A stretch of 64,000 nt of DNA from Cyclobacterium marinum DSM 745 (lineage in GTDB: Bacteria > Bacteroidota > Bacteroidia > Cytophagales > Cyclobacteriaceae). The notes under the pieces were generated by a model, which saw nothing but the letters and a program-made list of their open reading frames with translations, did no database searches and was not told where the DNA came from. Position numbers and translations under genes: made by a program. The stretch covers positions 3,640,001-3,704,000 of the forward strand of contig NC_015914.1 in the NCBI RefSeq assembly GCF_000222485.1, given 5' to 3'. This document shows positions 29,052 to 37,321 of this stretch, one piece after another. Every line of letters begins with the position of its first letter. The stretch's first letter is position 1.

Positions 29052-29990
29052 ATGGACAAAGAAATAGAAAAAATAAAGGTTCTCATTATAGGATCAGGTC
29101 CTGCAGGCTATACTGCGGCTATTTATGCATCTCGAGCTGGGCTTTCCCCTGTAATGTATACAGGCGTTCAACCCGGTGGTCAGCTTACCATTACCAATGA
29201 CGTGGAGAATTATCCCGGTTACCCGGAAGGGGTCATGGGCCCTCAAATGATGGAAGATTTCAGAAAACAAGCAGAACGCTTTGGTACTGATGTGAGGTAT
29301 GGGGTAGTGACAGGCATAGATGCCGGAAAAAGACCTTTTAAAGTAATTGTGGATGAGGGAAAAACACTTCTTGCAGAAACTGTAATTATTTCTACCGGTG
29401 CATCTGCCAAATGGTTAGGTATAGAGAGTGAAACGAGACTTAACGGAAAAGGCGTTTCAGCTTGTGCTGTTTGTGATGGATTTTTCTTTAGAGGAAAAGA
29501 TGTGGCCATAGTAGGTGGGGGAGATACTGCTTGTGAAGAAGCCAGTTATTTGGCCAATATATGTAATAAGGTTTATATGTTGGTGAGAAGAGATGAACTT
29601 CGGGCTTCACAGATTATGCAGAATCGGGTGATGAAAAACCCTAAAATTGAAATTCTTTGGAACCATGAAACGGTTGAGATATTAGGTGATGAAGAAGTTA
29701 CCGGAGCTAAGGTAAGGGATCGAATTTCGGGTGAGGAGAAAGTCTTAGCAGTGGAAGCATTCTTTGTAGCCATAGGACATCAACCCAATACCGCTGTTTT
29801 TGAAAATCAAATTGATACTGACGAAAATGGCTATATACTTACCCAACCGGGGAGTACTAAAACCAATGTGCCTGGAGTGTTTGCTTGTGGTGATGCTCAG
29901 GATCACGAATACAGACAAGCGGTGACTGCCGCAGGTACAGGCTGTATGGCTGCATTGGACGCAGAAAGATTTTTGACTTCACAGGAATAG
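29052..29990 (+). CDS. trxB: Thioredoxin reductase
   Basis: FAD/NADPH flavoprotein that reduces thioredoxin. The FAD-binding GSGPAGYTAA motif is at the N-terminus, the redox pair CAVC at residues 138-141, the NADPH motif GGGDTACEEA near 155, and the second FAD motif GVFACGDAQD near 278. The 312 residues match the low-molecular-weight class. An AtxA-like ferredoxin-dependent variant is less likely because the NADPH motif is intact. Twelve bases separate it from the M23 peptidase gene, so they may share a transcript. Confidence 0.96.
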   Translation: MDKEIEKIKVLIIGSGPAGYTAAIYASRAGLSPVMYTGVQPGGQLTITNDVENYPGYPEGVMGPQMMEDFRKQAERFGTDVRYGVVTGIDAGKRPFKVIVDEGKTLLAETVIISTGASAKWLGIESETRLNGKGVSACAVCDGFFFRGKDVAIVGGGDTACEEASYLANICNKVYMLVRRDELRASQIMQNRVMKNPKIEILWNHETVEILGDEEVTGAKVRDRISGEEKVLAVEAFFVAIGHQPNTAVFENQIDTDENGYILTQPGSTKTNVPGVFACGDAQDHEYRQAVTAAGTGCMAALDAERFLTSQE

Positions 29991-30002
29991 GTCTAAAATT
30001 AT

Positions 30003-31034
30003 ATGAGTCTAAAAGAACGTTGGCTCTTGGTTCTTCTTCTTTTGACTTCCTTTAGCTTTGGTAGTTTTGCGCAAATTAAAAAAGGGAATAATCATAATAA
30101 TGGGGTTGTAGAACAAAACCTTGTGGTACCCTATGGTACACTTGATTTTGATGCTGATCAATATCGTAATGATTTAGAAAAGGCTACCGATGCTTTGATT
30201 TTCAAAGATGGTCTTGATCTCAAAAAACGCTTATCTCTTGTTAGTGAAAATCACGATGCTTTTATCTGGGCGCCCACTCATGTGATGGTGGAGGTAGCAG
30301 AGAAAGTGATGATTGATAGTATTTGGATTACTGCCTTTGAACATTATGGAAGCTGGGACAGTCATAAGATTAATAGTTATGATTTTGATCCGAGAGAATT
30401 TAAAGATACTATTCCTGTAACATTATATAACTCTTATTATGGTTCCGGATGGAGTGCGCCCTTAGAGCATACCAAAATTAATTCTGATTTTGGTAGAAGG
30501 CGCTACCGCTGGCACCATGGAATTGATTTAAAATTAAATACCGGTGATCCGGTGAGGTCTGTATTTGATGGTATCGTTCGCATTACTTCCTATGAGCGGT
30601 ATGGATACGGACATTATGTGGTGATAAGGCATAGAAATGGCCTTGAAACCATTTATGGGCACCTGTCCAAGAAAGAAGTTAAAGTTGGGCAAGAGATTAA
30701 AGCAGGTGACATCATTGGGCTTGGAGGAAGCACCGGTAGAAGTACAGGTCCCCATCTTCATTTTGAGATTCGGTACCAAGGGCTTTCCATTAATCCTACC
30801 GAAATTTTCGATTTTGAAATTGGAAGAATTAAGGCCCCGATTTATTCGATAACCGCTCAGAGTTTTGATCATGAGATAAAAATGAGAGAAGCAGTCTATC
30901 ATCGAATCAGGAGTGGAGACAACTTATCTGTCATTGCCCGGCGATATGGAGTTAGGGTAAGTCAAATTACCAGATTAAATGGCATTAGCACAAGAACCAT
31001 TCTCAAAATAGGAAGGCGCTTGCAAATACAATAA
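30003..31034 (+). CDS. Secreted M23 metallopeptidase with LysM domain
   Basis: Peptidoglycan endopeptidase of the LytM type. Signal peptide about 1-24 (ending SFGSFAQ), an N-terminal region of unknown fold, then M23 at about residues 150-260 with the zinc ligands HHGIDLK...D and GPHLHFEIR plus GHYVVIRHRNG and YGHL. A single LysM domain for glycan binding closes the protein (YHRIRSGDNLSVIARRYGV in part). All catalytic residues appear intact, so it is probably active in wall remodelling or septum splitting rather than a degenerate activator. Confidence 0.92.
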   Translation: MSLKERWLLVLLLLTSFSFGSFAQIKKGNNHNNGVVEQNLVVPYGTLDFDADQYRNDLEKATDALIFKDGLDLKKRLSLVSENHDAFIWAPTHVMVEVAEKVMIDSIWITAFEHYGSWDSHKINSYDFDPREFKDTIPVTLYNSYYGSGWSAPLEHTKINSDFGRRRYRWHHGIDLKLNTGDPVRSVFDGIVRITSYERYGYGHYVVIRHRNGLETIYGHLSKKEVKVGQEIKAGDIIGLGGSTGRSTGPHLHFEIRYQGLSINPTEIFDFEIGRIKAPIYSITAQSFDHEIKMREAVYHRIRSGDNLSVIARRYGVRVSQITRLNGISTRTILKIGRRLQIQ

Positions 31035-31063
31035 AAGTTATAGATTCATTGTAAAAGATAAAA

Positions 31064-31780
31064 ATGAAATTGGATATTTTGGCCATTGCTGCTCATCCGG
31101 ATGATATTGAGTTAGCATGTAGTGGTACCCTGGCGTCCCACAGAGATATGGGCTATAAGGTCGGTATATTGGACCTTACCAAGGGAGAGATGGGGACACG
31201 AGGCACCCCCGAAATTAGGATGCAAGAGGCTGAAGCTTCAGCAGAAATTTTGGGACTAAGTGCCCGCGAAAATTTGGGGTTTAAGGACATTTACTTTAAA
31301 GATGACTTGGATCATCAAACAGCTATAGCTAAGGTAATTCGTAAATACAAGCCTGAAATTGTGCTTGCCAATGCCGTAAGAGACAGGCATCCGGATCATG
31401 GTAAAGGTGGAAGTTTGGCTTCTCATGCCTGTTTCATAAGTGGGTTGAGAAAATTAGAGACAGCAATAGATGGAGTGCCTCAAGAAGTTTGGCGTCCAAA
31501 GTTTGTTTACCATTATATTCAAAACGAATTTATAGAACCTGATCTGGTTGTTGATATCTCAGATTATTGGGAGACTAAAAAGGAGAGTATTCTTGCTTTT
31601 AAATCTCAGTTTCATGATCCTAATTCCAAAGAACCGGAAAGCTTTATTTCAAGGCCTGAATTTCTGGACTTTATTGAAGCAAGAGCTCGTGAATTAGGAC
31701 ATAAGATCAATGTGAAGTTTGGAGAAGGCTTTACTGTGGAAAGAGTTGCCGGAGTGAAGGACCTTTTCAATCTTATTTGA
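31064..31780 (+). CDS. bshB1: Bacillithiol biosynthesis deacetylase BshB1
   Basis: Removes acetate from GlcNAc-malate, the second step of bacillithiol synthesis. LmbE/PIG-L fold with the zinc motif AAHPDDIELACSG at the N-terminus, the LTKGEMGTRGT block and RHPDHGKG; 238 residues. The AHPDD and HPDH motifs hold the metal ligands. The matching bshA and bshC genes are not in the window. It follows the M23 gene after 29 bases and is closed by a terminator. Confidence 0.93.
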   Translation: MKLDILAIAAHPDDIELACSGTLASHRDMGYKVGILDLTKGEMGTRGTPEIRMQEAEASAEILGLSARENLGFKDIYFKDDLDHQTAIAKVIRKYKPEIVLANAVRDRHPDHGKGGSLASHACFISGLRKLETAIDGVPQEVWRPKFVYHYIQNEFIEPDLVVDISDYWETKKESILAFKSQFHDPNSKEPESFISRPEFLDFIEARARELGHKINVKFGEGFTVERVAGVKDLFNLI

Positions 31781-31796
31781 TTACAAAATTAGATAA

Positions 31797-31840
31797 CCAA
31801 ACATGATATAGTAAATGTACTTTACATGTTTGGGTATTTT
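31797..31840 (+). terminator. Terminator after bshB1
   Basis: CCAAACATG (31797-31805) pairs with CATGTTTGG (31825-31833), with an inner GTAAA/TTTAC pairing and a T-rich tail. Confidence 0.8.
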
Positions 31841-31884
31841 TATGTCGGATCGTTTAAACCGGATTATGTAATAGAATTCGTGAT

Positions 31885-31934
31885 AGCCTGTCCCGTGTTT
31901 ACGGGAAGTGTTGCAATCGCAAGAAAATCAGGCT
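31885..31934. other. Compact three-way-junction-like inverted repeats in the bshB1-pdxH gap
   Basis: An outer stem AGCCTG (31885-31890)/CAGGCT (31929-31934) encloses two hairpins: TCCCGT/ACGGGA (31891-31906, loop GTTT) and TTGC/GCAA (31911-31922). It lies in a roughly 300-base gap between convergent bshB1 and pdxH. The sequence downstream to about 32077 is gene-free to my reading. It could be a dispersed intergenic repeat or a structured RNA; nothing here tells which. Confidence 0.45.
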
Positions 31935-32077
31935 GTTTAGAGATTTTAGTATAGCACCGCAATAGTGAAATTGAAAACAGCAACGAAGTGGCTGATTTTG
32001 AAGCGATTTCAGCACGTAATAGATTGTTTATTGCATATTTCGGGTTTAAGCCTACTTTTTCGGTGTGTCTGTAAAAA

Positions 32078-32716
32078 CTACGGGGCCAAACGTGCTTTCC
32101 TCCACTGCTGTTCTCCTTCTTCCCTTCGGTACAAAACCCTGTCATGGAGTCTGGCAGGCCTGCCTTGCCAAAATTCAATGGTTGAAGGAATTAACCGGTA
32201 CCCGCCCCAATGTTCCGGTCTCACAATAGGTTCTGATTGAAACCTTTCCTCAACTTTTTGTTGTCTTTCTTCAAGGAAAATTCGGTTGGGAATAACTTCA
32301 CTTTGGGGGCTTGTCCATGCTCCTAATTGACTTTGAATGGGTCTGCTTTTAAAATATTCATCAGATTCCTCAGCTGAGGTTTTGGAAATAAGTCCCTCAA
32401 TCCTTACTTGTCTTTCCAGTTCTGGCCAGAAAAAGGTCAAAGAAGCATTAGGGTTTTTGGTAAGTTGCTTTCCTTTATTGCTGGAGTAGTTGGTAAAAAA
32501 AACAAACCCTTCATCAGCCCCTTTTAACAAGACAATTCTCCCGGAAGGTTGGCCATTTTCATTTACGGTACACAAATGCATGGCGGTTGGTTCATTTACT
32601 TTTGCTGTCAAAGCTTCAGATAACCATACTTTGAATTGTTCCAAAGGGTTCTTGTTTGTCTCATTTAAGTTCAATTTCTTAGAAGAATATTCTATTCTTA
32701 TGTCTGCTAAATTCAT
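32078..32716 (-). CDS. pdxH: Pyridoxamine 5'-phosphate oxidase
   Basis: FMN oxidase making pyridoxal 5'-phosphate. Motifs [12 protein letters not shown] (FMN), [13 protein letters not shown] and the C-terminal [19 protein letters not shown], with RLHDR before the end, are all family signatures. The 212 residues are full length. It stands alone on the minus strand, convergent with bshB1 and divergent from yqgE. PLP made here is needed by TrpB, among others. Confidence 0.96.
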   Translation of the reverse strand: MNLADIRIEYSSKKLNLNETNKNPLEQFKVWLSEALTAKVNEPTAMHLCTVNENGQPSGRIVLLKGADEGFVFFTNYSSNKGKQLTKNPNASLTFFWPELERQVRIEGLISKTSAEESDEYFKSRPIQSQLGAWTSPQSEVIPNRIFLEERQQKVEERFQSEPIVRPEHWGGYRLIPSTIEFWQGRPARLHDRVLYRREEGEQQWRKARLAP

Positions 32717-32814
32717 TTTATCTTTATTTGTAGCTGAAATTTAAGTTTGGATTACAAATATATTGGTTTTAAGATTTTTTGCTTTATATTAATGCCTCGT
32801 ATAAATCACAGTTG

Positions 32815-33384
32815 ATGGATAATAGGTCCAATATAATGCCAAAATCAGGAAGTTTGTTGATTTCTGAACCTTTCCTACAAGATGAGAATTTTGTTAGGTC
32901 AGTTGTTCTTTTGTGTGAAAATAATGAGTTGGGTTCTTTTGGTTTGGTACTGAATAAGCTGTCTATTTTCAAATTAGATGAACTTTTGGAAGATTGTGAA
33001 CTTACAAATAAGGAGGTTTATGTGGGTGGCCCGGTGGAGCAAAATACGCTTCATTTTATCTATTGTGGAGAGCAGCTTCTAGAAGATAGTGTGGCTTTAG
33101 GAGACCAGCTGTGGTGGGGAGGTGATTTTAATGAATTGATAGGCAAATACAAGTCAGGCTTGGTTGATATTACAAATTTTCGTTTTTTCTTAGGTTATTC
33201 AGGATGGGAAGAAGGGCAATTAAGTGAAGAGTTGGATGAGAAAACATGGATTGTTTGTGACAATAGCCATACTAAAAAGATCTTTAAAGTTGCTCCGGAT
33301 GAATTATGGCGCGTAATTTTAAAGAATATGGGGGGCGATTTCCAAGTATTGGCAAATTATCCGATTGACCCAAGACTAAATTAG
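32815..33384 (+). CDS. YqgE/AlgH family protein
   Basis: A 189-residue soluble protein of the UPF0301 family: SGSLLISEPFLQDENF, then LCENNELGSFGLVLN, VYVGGPV and FLGYSGWEEGQL, all characteristic. The molecular role is not established. I use the ATG at 32815, which places the conserved block about 10 residues in, over an earlier in-frame codon at 32779. Confidence 0.88.
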   Translation: MDNRSNIMPKSGSLLISEPFLQDENFVRSVVLLCENNELGSFGLVLNKLSIFKLDELLEDCELTNKEVYVGGPVEQNTLHFIYCGEQLLEDSVALGDQLWWGGDFNELIGKYKSGLVDITNFRFFLGYSGWEEGQLSEELDEKTWIVCDNSHTKKIFKVAPDELWRVILKNMGGDFQVLANYPIDPRLN

Positions 33385-33443
33385 CTCAAAATTGCTACTT
33401 TTGTTTAGCATGGATTGAATTACGCAGGAATATTTTAAATATT

Positions 33444-35477
33444 ATGGATAACGAGAAAGAAATGTCTGAAAATGCAGACAAGGTTACTGAAGAATTGGCA
33501 AATAGTCAAAAATCAGGAGTTGAAGCATCTAAGGAGAAGCAGGAAACACCAAACAGTGATGTGACAGGTGAAAATTCTCCAAAAGATCAAGAGAATGTGG
33601 TGGATCCTTCCGTGGTGTCAAATGATACACAGGAAGATGCAGTTGCTGAGAAACCAAAAGAGACCAAAGAAGAGGCTTCTTCAGACAAAATTGAGACCCC
33701 TGCGACTCCAATTGAAACCAGTCCGGCAGCTAAAGAGGAATCGGAAGAAAGTGAAGATGAGGAAGAAGAGTTTGATTTTCATAATTATACCAAGCCTCAA
33801 CTAATCAAAGCCCTTAAAGATTTTGTACAAGAGCAGAATTTTGTACGCAGAGATGGCTTGGTACAAGAAATAAAAAATCAATACGACGAATACTATCTAA
33901 AAGAGCAAGAACAAGCCCTTGATCAATTTCTTAAAGAAGGAGGAGAAAAAGATGGCTTTGTATATAGGGGAACGGATGAAGACCGTGAGTTTTTCGCTTC
34001 CTACCAATTATTTAAAGAGAAAAAACACCAGCAATACAAAGACCTTGAAAAGTCCAAGGAAAAGAATGCCAATGACAAAAACCTTATCCTAGATCAGTTA
34101 AGAGAAATTGTGGATGGGGAAGAAACTACCAATAGCATTGAGACCATTAAAAAGATCCAAGATGAATGGAAAAAGATAGGTCCTGTCCCACACAGTCAAA
34201 ATAAAAATCTGTGGGCTTCTTATAATGCTTTAATGGATAGGTTTTATGACAACCGGAGTATATACTTTGAGCTGAAAGAGCTAGATAGGAAAAAGAACTT
34301 GGACAGTAAACTAGACCTATGCAGCAAAGCAGAGGCTTTGTCCAAGGTTGAGGATGTGAAGGAAGCCATTAAAAGTTTGAATGACCTACATGAAGAATTC
34401 AAACATATCGGCCCTGTTCCTAGGGAAGATCAAGAAGCATTATGGCAACGTTTTAAAAGCGCTTCCGATGCTGTTTACAACAAACGTAAGGCTTATTATG
34501 ACAGTCAACGAGAAGTTTTCAAGGCCAATCAAGTACTAAAAGAGAAGCTAATTGAAAAATTAGAAGAATTTAAGTCTTTTAAAGCTGAAAAAATTAGAGA
34601 TTGGAACACAAAAACCAAAGAAATTCTTGCCCTTCAAAAAGAGTGGGAGGCCATTGGTCCCGTGCCTAGGGAAGCAGGCAAAGAGATCAACAAAACTTTT
34701 TGGGGGCTGTTCAAGCAGTTTTTTCACCATAAAAATTTATTCTTCAAAGAATTAGATGAAATAAGGCAACAAAATAAAGAAAAGGCTGAAAAGTTAATTG
34801 AAAGTGCTGAGGCCTATTTGGACAGTACAGACTGGAAAAATTCTTCCAATGAGTTAATACAATTACAGAAGCAGTGGAAGGAATTGGGGCCTATGCCTGA
34901 AAAATTCCGCGATGATCTTTACAACCGCTTTAAAAAGGCCTGTGACACCTTCTTCGATAACAGGAGGAATGCAAACAAGGAAAACAACAAGGCCTTTGAA
35001 GAAAATCTTTTGGCCAAAGAGAAGGTTTGTCAAGAGATCTTAGAGGCTGCAAAGGATGAAACCCAAACAAGCGCAGAAAACCTTGAAAGGCTTATTCAAG
35101 CGTATAATGAAATAGGTTTTGTGCCGCGGAAGAGCATGAAGGATATTTCCAATAAATTCAATAGTGCTGTCAACGAATATGTTTCCAAACTAGAGCTTGA
35201 AGGGGAGAGTAAGGATGATTTTCTATTCAGACTTAACCTCAACAAACTACAGGCAGATCCGAATAGCAATAAAGTACTGAATAAAAAGGAGCACGGAATC
35301 CGCAGACAGATTACTGATTTGGAAAATAACATTACTTTGTGGAGAAATAATTTGGAGTTTTTTGCAGCTTCAAAAACGGCAGATAAGCTAAAAGATCAAT
35401 TTGAAGAGAAGATTGAAAAGGCAGAGCTGGAAGTGGATAAACTGAAAAAGAAACTTTCAATTATCAGAGAATTTTAA
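33444..35477 (+). CDS. DUF349 repeat protein
   Basis: A 677-residue acidic, largely helical protein. Residues 1-110 are a disordered Glu/Ser/Thr/Pro-rich arm. Five DUF349-type repeats follow with about 77-residue period, each carrying a W-x-x-IGPVP-like turn: near residues 240 (KKIGPVP), 316 (KHIGPVP), 399 (EAIGPVP), 476 (KELGPMP) and 552 (NEIGFVP). The C-terminus is a coiled coil. DUF349 proteins are poorly understood; no enzyme motif is seen. No signal peptide, so cytoplasmic. Confidence 0.88.
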   Translation: MDNEKEMSENADKVTEELANSQKSGVEASKEKQETPNSDVTGENSPKDQENVVDPSVVSNDTQEDAVAEKPKETKEEASSDKIETPATPIETSPAAKEESEESEDEEEEFDFHNYTKPQLIKALKDFVQEQNFVRRDGLVQEIKNQYDEYYLKEQEQALDQFLKEGGEKDGFVYRGTDEDREFFASYQLFKEKKHQQYKDLEKSKEKNANDKNLILDQLREIVDGEETTNSIETIKKIQDEWKKIGPVPHSQNKNLWASYNALMDRFYDNRSIYFELKELDRKKNLDSKLDLCSKAEALSKVEDVKEAIKSLNDLHEEFKHIGPVPREDQEALWQRFKSASDAVYNKRKAYYDSQREVFKANQVLKEKLIEKLEEFKSFKAEKIRDWNTKTKEILALQKEWEAIGPVPREAGKEINKTFWGLFKQFFHHKNLFFKELDEIRQQNKEKAEKLIESAEAYLDSTDWKNSSNELIQLQKQWKELGPMPEKFRDDLYNRFKKACDTFFDNRRNANKENNKAFEENLLAKEKVCQEILEAAKDETQTSAENLERLIQAYNEIGFVPRKSMKDISNKFNSAVNEYVSKLELEGESKDDFLFRLNLNKLQADPNSNKVLNKKEHGIRRQITDLENNITLWRNNLEFFAASKTADKLKDQFEEKIEKAELEVDKLKKKLSIIREF

Positions 35478-35530
35478 TTCCTTCACTATGAGTAAAATAG
35501 GGGTTTTGTTAGAAAATTCTTCTCAAAAGT

Positions 35531-35562
35531 TTTGATTTCATAGGAGTATAAAACTATATTTG
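35531..35562 (+). promoter_or_regulatory. Promoter of tRNA-Thr
   Basis: TTTG (35531-35534), 20-base spacer, TATATTTG (35555-35562): an exact match to the Bacteroidota primary-sigma consensus boxes. The roughly 57-base leader before the tRNA holds two hairpins (ATCAGG/CCTGAT, ACACTTTT/AAGGGTGT). Confidence 0.7.
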
Positions 35563-35625
35563 CACTCGCAATCAGGGAAAAAGCCTTCCTGATAACACTT
35601 TTAAAAGGGTGTATTTATAAAAGAA

Positions 35626-35701
<76 letters not shown>

Positions 35702-35709
35702 GATTATCA

Positions 35710-35744
35710 AGCCCTTACAGGATATTTCTTGTAAGGGTTTTTTT
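35710..35744 (+). terminator. tRNA-Thr terminator, left copy
   Basis: CCCTTACA/TGTAAGGG stem with loop GGATATTTCT and a T run. A related hairpin with similar loop follows attR. Confidence 0.88.
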
Positions 35745-35768
35745 ATTTGCACACCATTTGCACAAAAA
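35745..35768 (+). repeat. 24-bp terminal direct repeat, left copy
   Basis: Two TTTGCACA boxes separated by three bases, in a 24-base block identical and equally oriented to 43288-43311. Position 44 bases inside attL suggests an integrase or excisionase arm-binding site. Confidence 0.8.
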
Positions 35769-36057
35769 GAGGGTCTTAGCCCTTCTTTATTGTAGTGTTT
35801 TGCATAAATAAATCCGTAAAATTAGAGTTTTGTTTTAATTCCGTAATTGTTTTAAATCATTAGTAGTAGAAATATTTTTTTGATCAAATTTTGGCAGACG
35901 CTTGATTTTTATTTAATTAATTTTGTAATTCAAATATTATTTTTTTCAGCCATTAAAAAATGGTCTGAAATCCTATAAAAATACTAACGATAGTATCAAA
36001 GTGGATTTTTAGAATCCTGTTTTTGTTACTTGCTTCTACTTTCTAATTTTAAGAACC
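35769..36057. other. AT-rich left margin of the element, no gene
   Basis: About 290 very AT-rich bases before the first cargo gene. No reading frame or clear hairpin; could contain the promoter of the plus-strand gene. Confidence 0.5.
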
Positions 36058-36540
36058 ATGAAAAAGCCATCTAAACCTTGGTACAAAAAATGGTGGGCTA
36101 TAACTTTGTTCATCTTTCTCACCTTAATAATAATCGGATCATTATCTGATAGTGAAGATTCATCAAATTCAAAAAATGGGCTAACACCCTCAACTGAAAA
36201 CGAAACAAAAAATCGTTGTGAAGATGTCCCAGATTCCATTGCTCAACGTCTTATATTTGGTTTAAATACCGATGGCATCACTCTACGTAATGTGAAAGTT
36301 GTTAAATCTAAAGATTTTGAAAGCGTTTATTTTATTAGTGGAGATCTTCAAGGTCCTGGATTAGAGGGTGAAAATGATATTGCCACATTCGCCACGAATA
36401 GATTAGATAATAGTGGTTTGTTTTTTTCAGTAAATTATGTTGCTGAAGAATTCTCTGACTGGCCCTTAGGTAGTAAAACTGATTTTAATTTAAGTATGAA
36501 CGATGACGGCGCACAAGAATCAAAGGATTGTGTTAATTAA
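36058..36540 (+). CDS. Membrane-anchored protein of unknown function (element cargo)
   Basis: A 160-residue protein with a basic N-terminus (MKKPSKPWYKKWW), a single membrane segment at about residues 15-30, a Ser/Asn/Glu-rich linker (about 32-55) and a soluble domain of about 100 residues facing outward, with two cysteines (near 56 and at CVN). I recognise no family. It is the only gene of the element on the plus strand, convergent with the rest, which marks it as accessory cargo rather than part of the mobility module. Confidence 0.65.
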   Translation: MKKPSKPWYKKWWAITLFIFLTLIIIGSLSDSEDSSNSKNGLTPSTENETKNRCEDVPDSIAQRLIFGLNTDGITLRNVKVVKSKDFESVYFISGDLQGPGLEGENDIATFATNRLDNSGLFFSVNYVAEEFSDWPLGSKTDFNLSMNDDGAQESKDCVN

Positions 36541-36549
36541 TTGTTAAAT

Positions 36550-36768
36550 TCAAACCCATTCAATCCCAGGAAAAGAATGACCATATACCCGGCTTATCAG
36601 TCTCCTTTTTTGTTCCTGCTGCTTTCGTTGCTCCTCATTGAAATAAATCCACTCGCTGGGAGTTATGGCTATGCCATGCTTTAATAAAAACCCCATCTCC
36701 TTTTTGGAAATTGATTTTTCCAGGTAGGCTTTCAGGATTTTCGCCTTATCTTTTCGGGAAACTGTCAT
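36550..36768 (-). CDS. Small unknown protein, last gene of the element's minus-strand unit
   Basis: 72 residues, basic, helical N-terminus with RKDKAKILKAYLEKSISKKE, then FLLKHGIAITPSEW. No family recognised. Its first 35 residues resemble the neighbouring 71-residue protein (ILKA...SKKE...GI pattern), suggesting tandem duplication. Four bases separate the two genes, so they are co-transcribed. Confidence 0.55.
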   Translation of the reverse strand: MTVSRKDKAKILKAYLEKSISKKEMGFLLKHGIAITPSEWIYFNEEQRKQQEQKRRLISRVYGHSFPGIEWV

Positions 36769-36772
36769 CTAA

Positions 36773-36988
36773 TCAAATTTCTCCATTTCCTAAACTAATT
36801 ATATTGGTGAAATACTTTTTCATGGAAGGCACTTTATGAAGTATGTTGCAAATAGGATCTGGATTTCCATTTGTGGACAAATCCAGCTTTACAATTCCCT
36901 TTGCCCTTATCAGGATCCTTGCTTCTTTCTTGGATAACAGGCCAATTTTTAAAGCTTTCAGAATACTAAATTTAGCTTCCTTATTCAT
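36773..36988 (-). CDS. Small unknown protein related to its neighbour
   Basis: 71 residues. N-terminal NKEAKFSILKALKIGLLSKK aligns with the ILKA/SKKE pattern of the next small protein; the C-terminal half (about 36-71) differs. Overlaps the upstream GNPGKPKG-motif gene by eight bases, so translation is probably coupled. Function unknown. Confidence 0.55.
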   Translation of the reverse strand: MNKEAKFSILKALKIGLLSKKEARILIRAKGIVKLDLSTNGNPDPICNILHKVPSMKKYFTNIISLGNGEI

Positions 36989-37265
36989 TCGTAATCCTAT
37001 CTATCAATTTATCCAAATCCTCCTCTGTCATGCTGTCCAGGTCTATTTCTGTGTTGTGCGTGGTGCTTTGTAGTTTTGGTAATAGATACGGCAATAAATC
37101 GGATATAAATTTTAATCGGTCCTTTGGTTCCAATATTTCCAGATCCTTTTGGATGGTCTGATAGTTGTCATCGAATAATTTTTGAAGGAGTCCCCTAACT
37201 TCTGTATTAATTTTGTTCTTTGCGCCCTTTGGCTTTCCCGGATTTCCTTTTTCAAACTTTCCCAT
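36981..37265 (-). CDS. DUF5681-/small-terminase-like protein
   Basis: 94 residues. The N-terminus FEKGNPGKPKGAKNKIN is a basic hook motif (GNPGRPKGAKN type) found at the start of DUF5681 and many phage small-terminase proteins; a helical region follows (residues about 25-70), with an acidic end. It is short for a complete small terminase, and no large terminase is near. In an element with integrase, excisionase and primase, such a protein would fit a packaging-redirection role, but that is inference from context. Confidence 0.55.
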   Translation of the reverse strand: MGKFEKGNPGKPKGAKNKINTEVRGLLQKLFDDNYQTIQKDLEILEPKDRLKFISDLLPYLLPKLQSTTHNTEIDLDSMTEEDLDKLIDRITNE

Positions 37266-37321
37266 GATTCCCGTATTTGTCCCGTAATTTACGGAAATTA
37301 TTTCAGGTAGTCATGGTTTGA

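Noticed and set aside
31864..32178. 104-codon minus-strand frame overlapping pdxH
   Set aside because: Covers inverted repeats and the pdxH 3' end in another frame.
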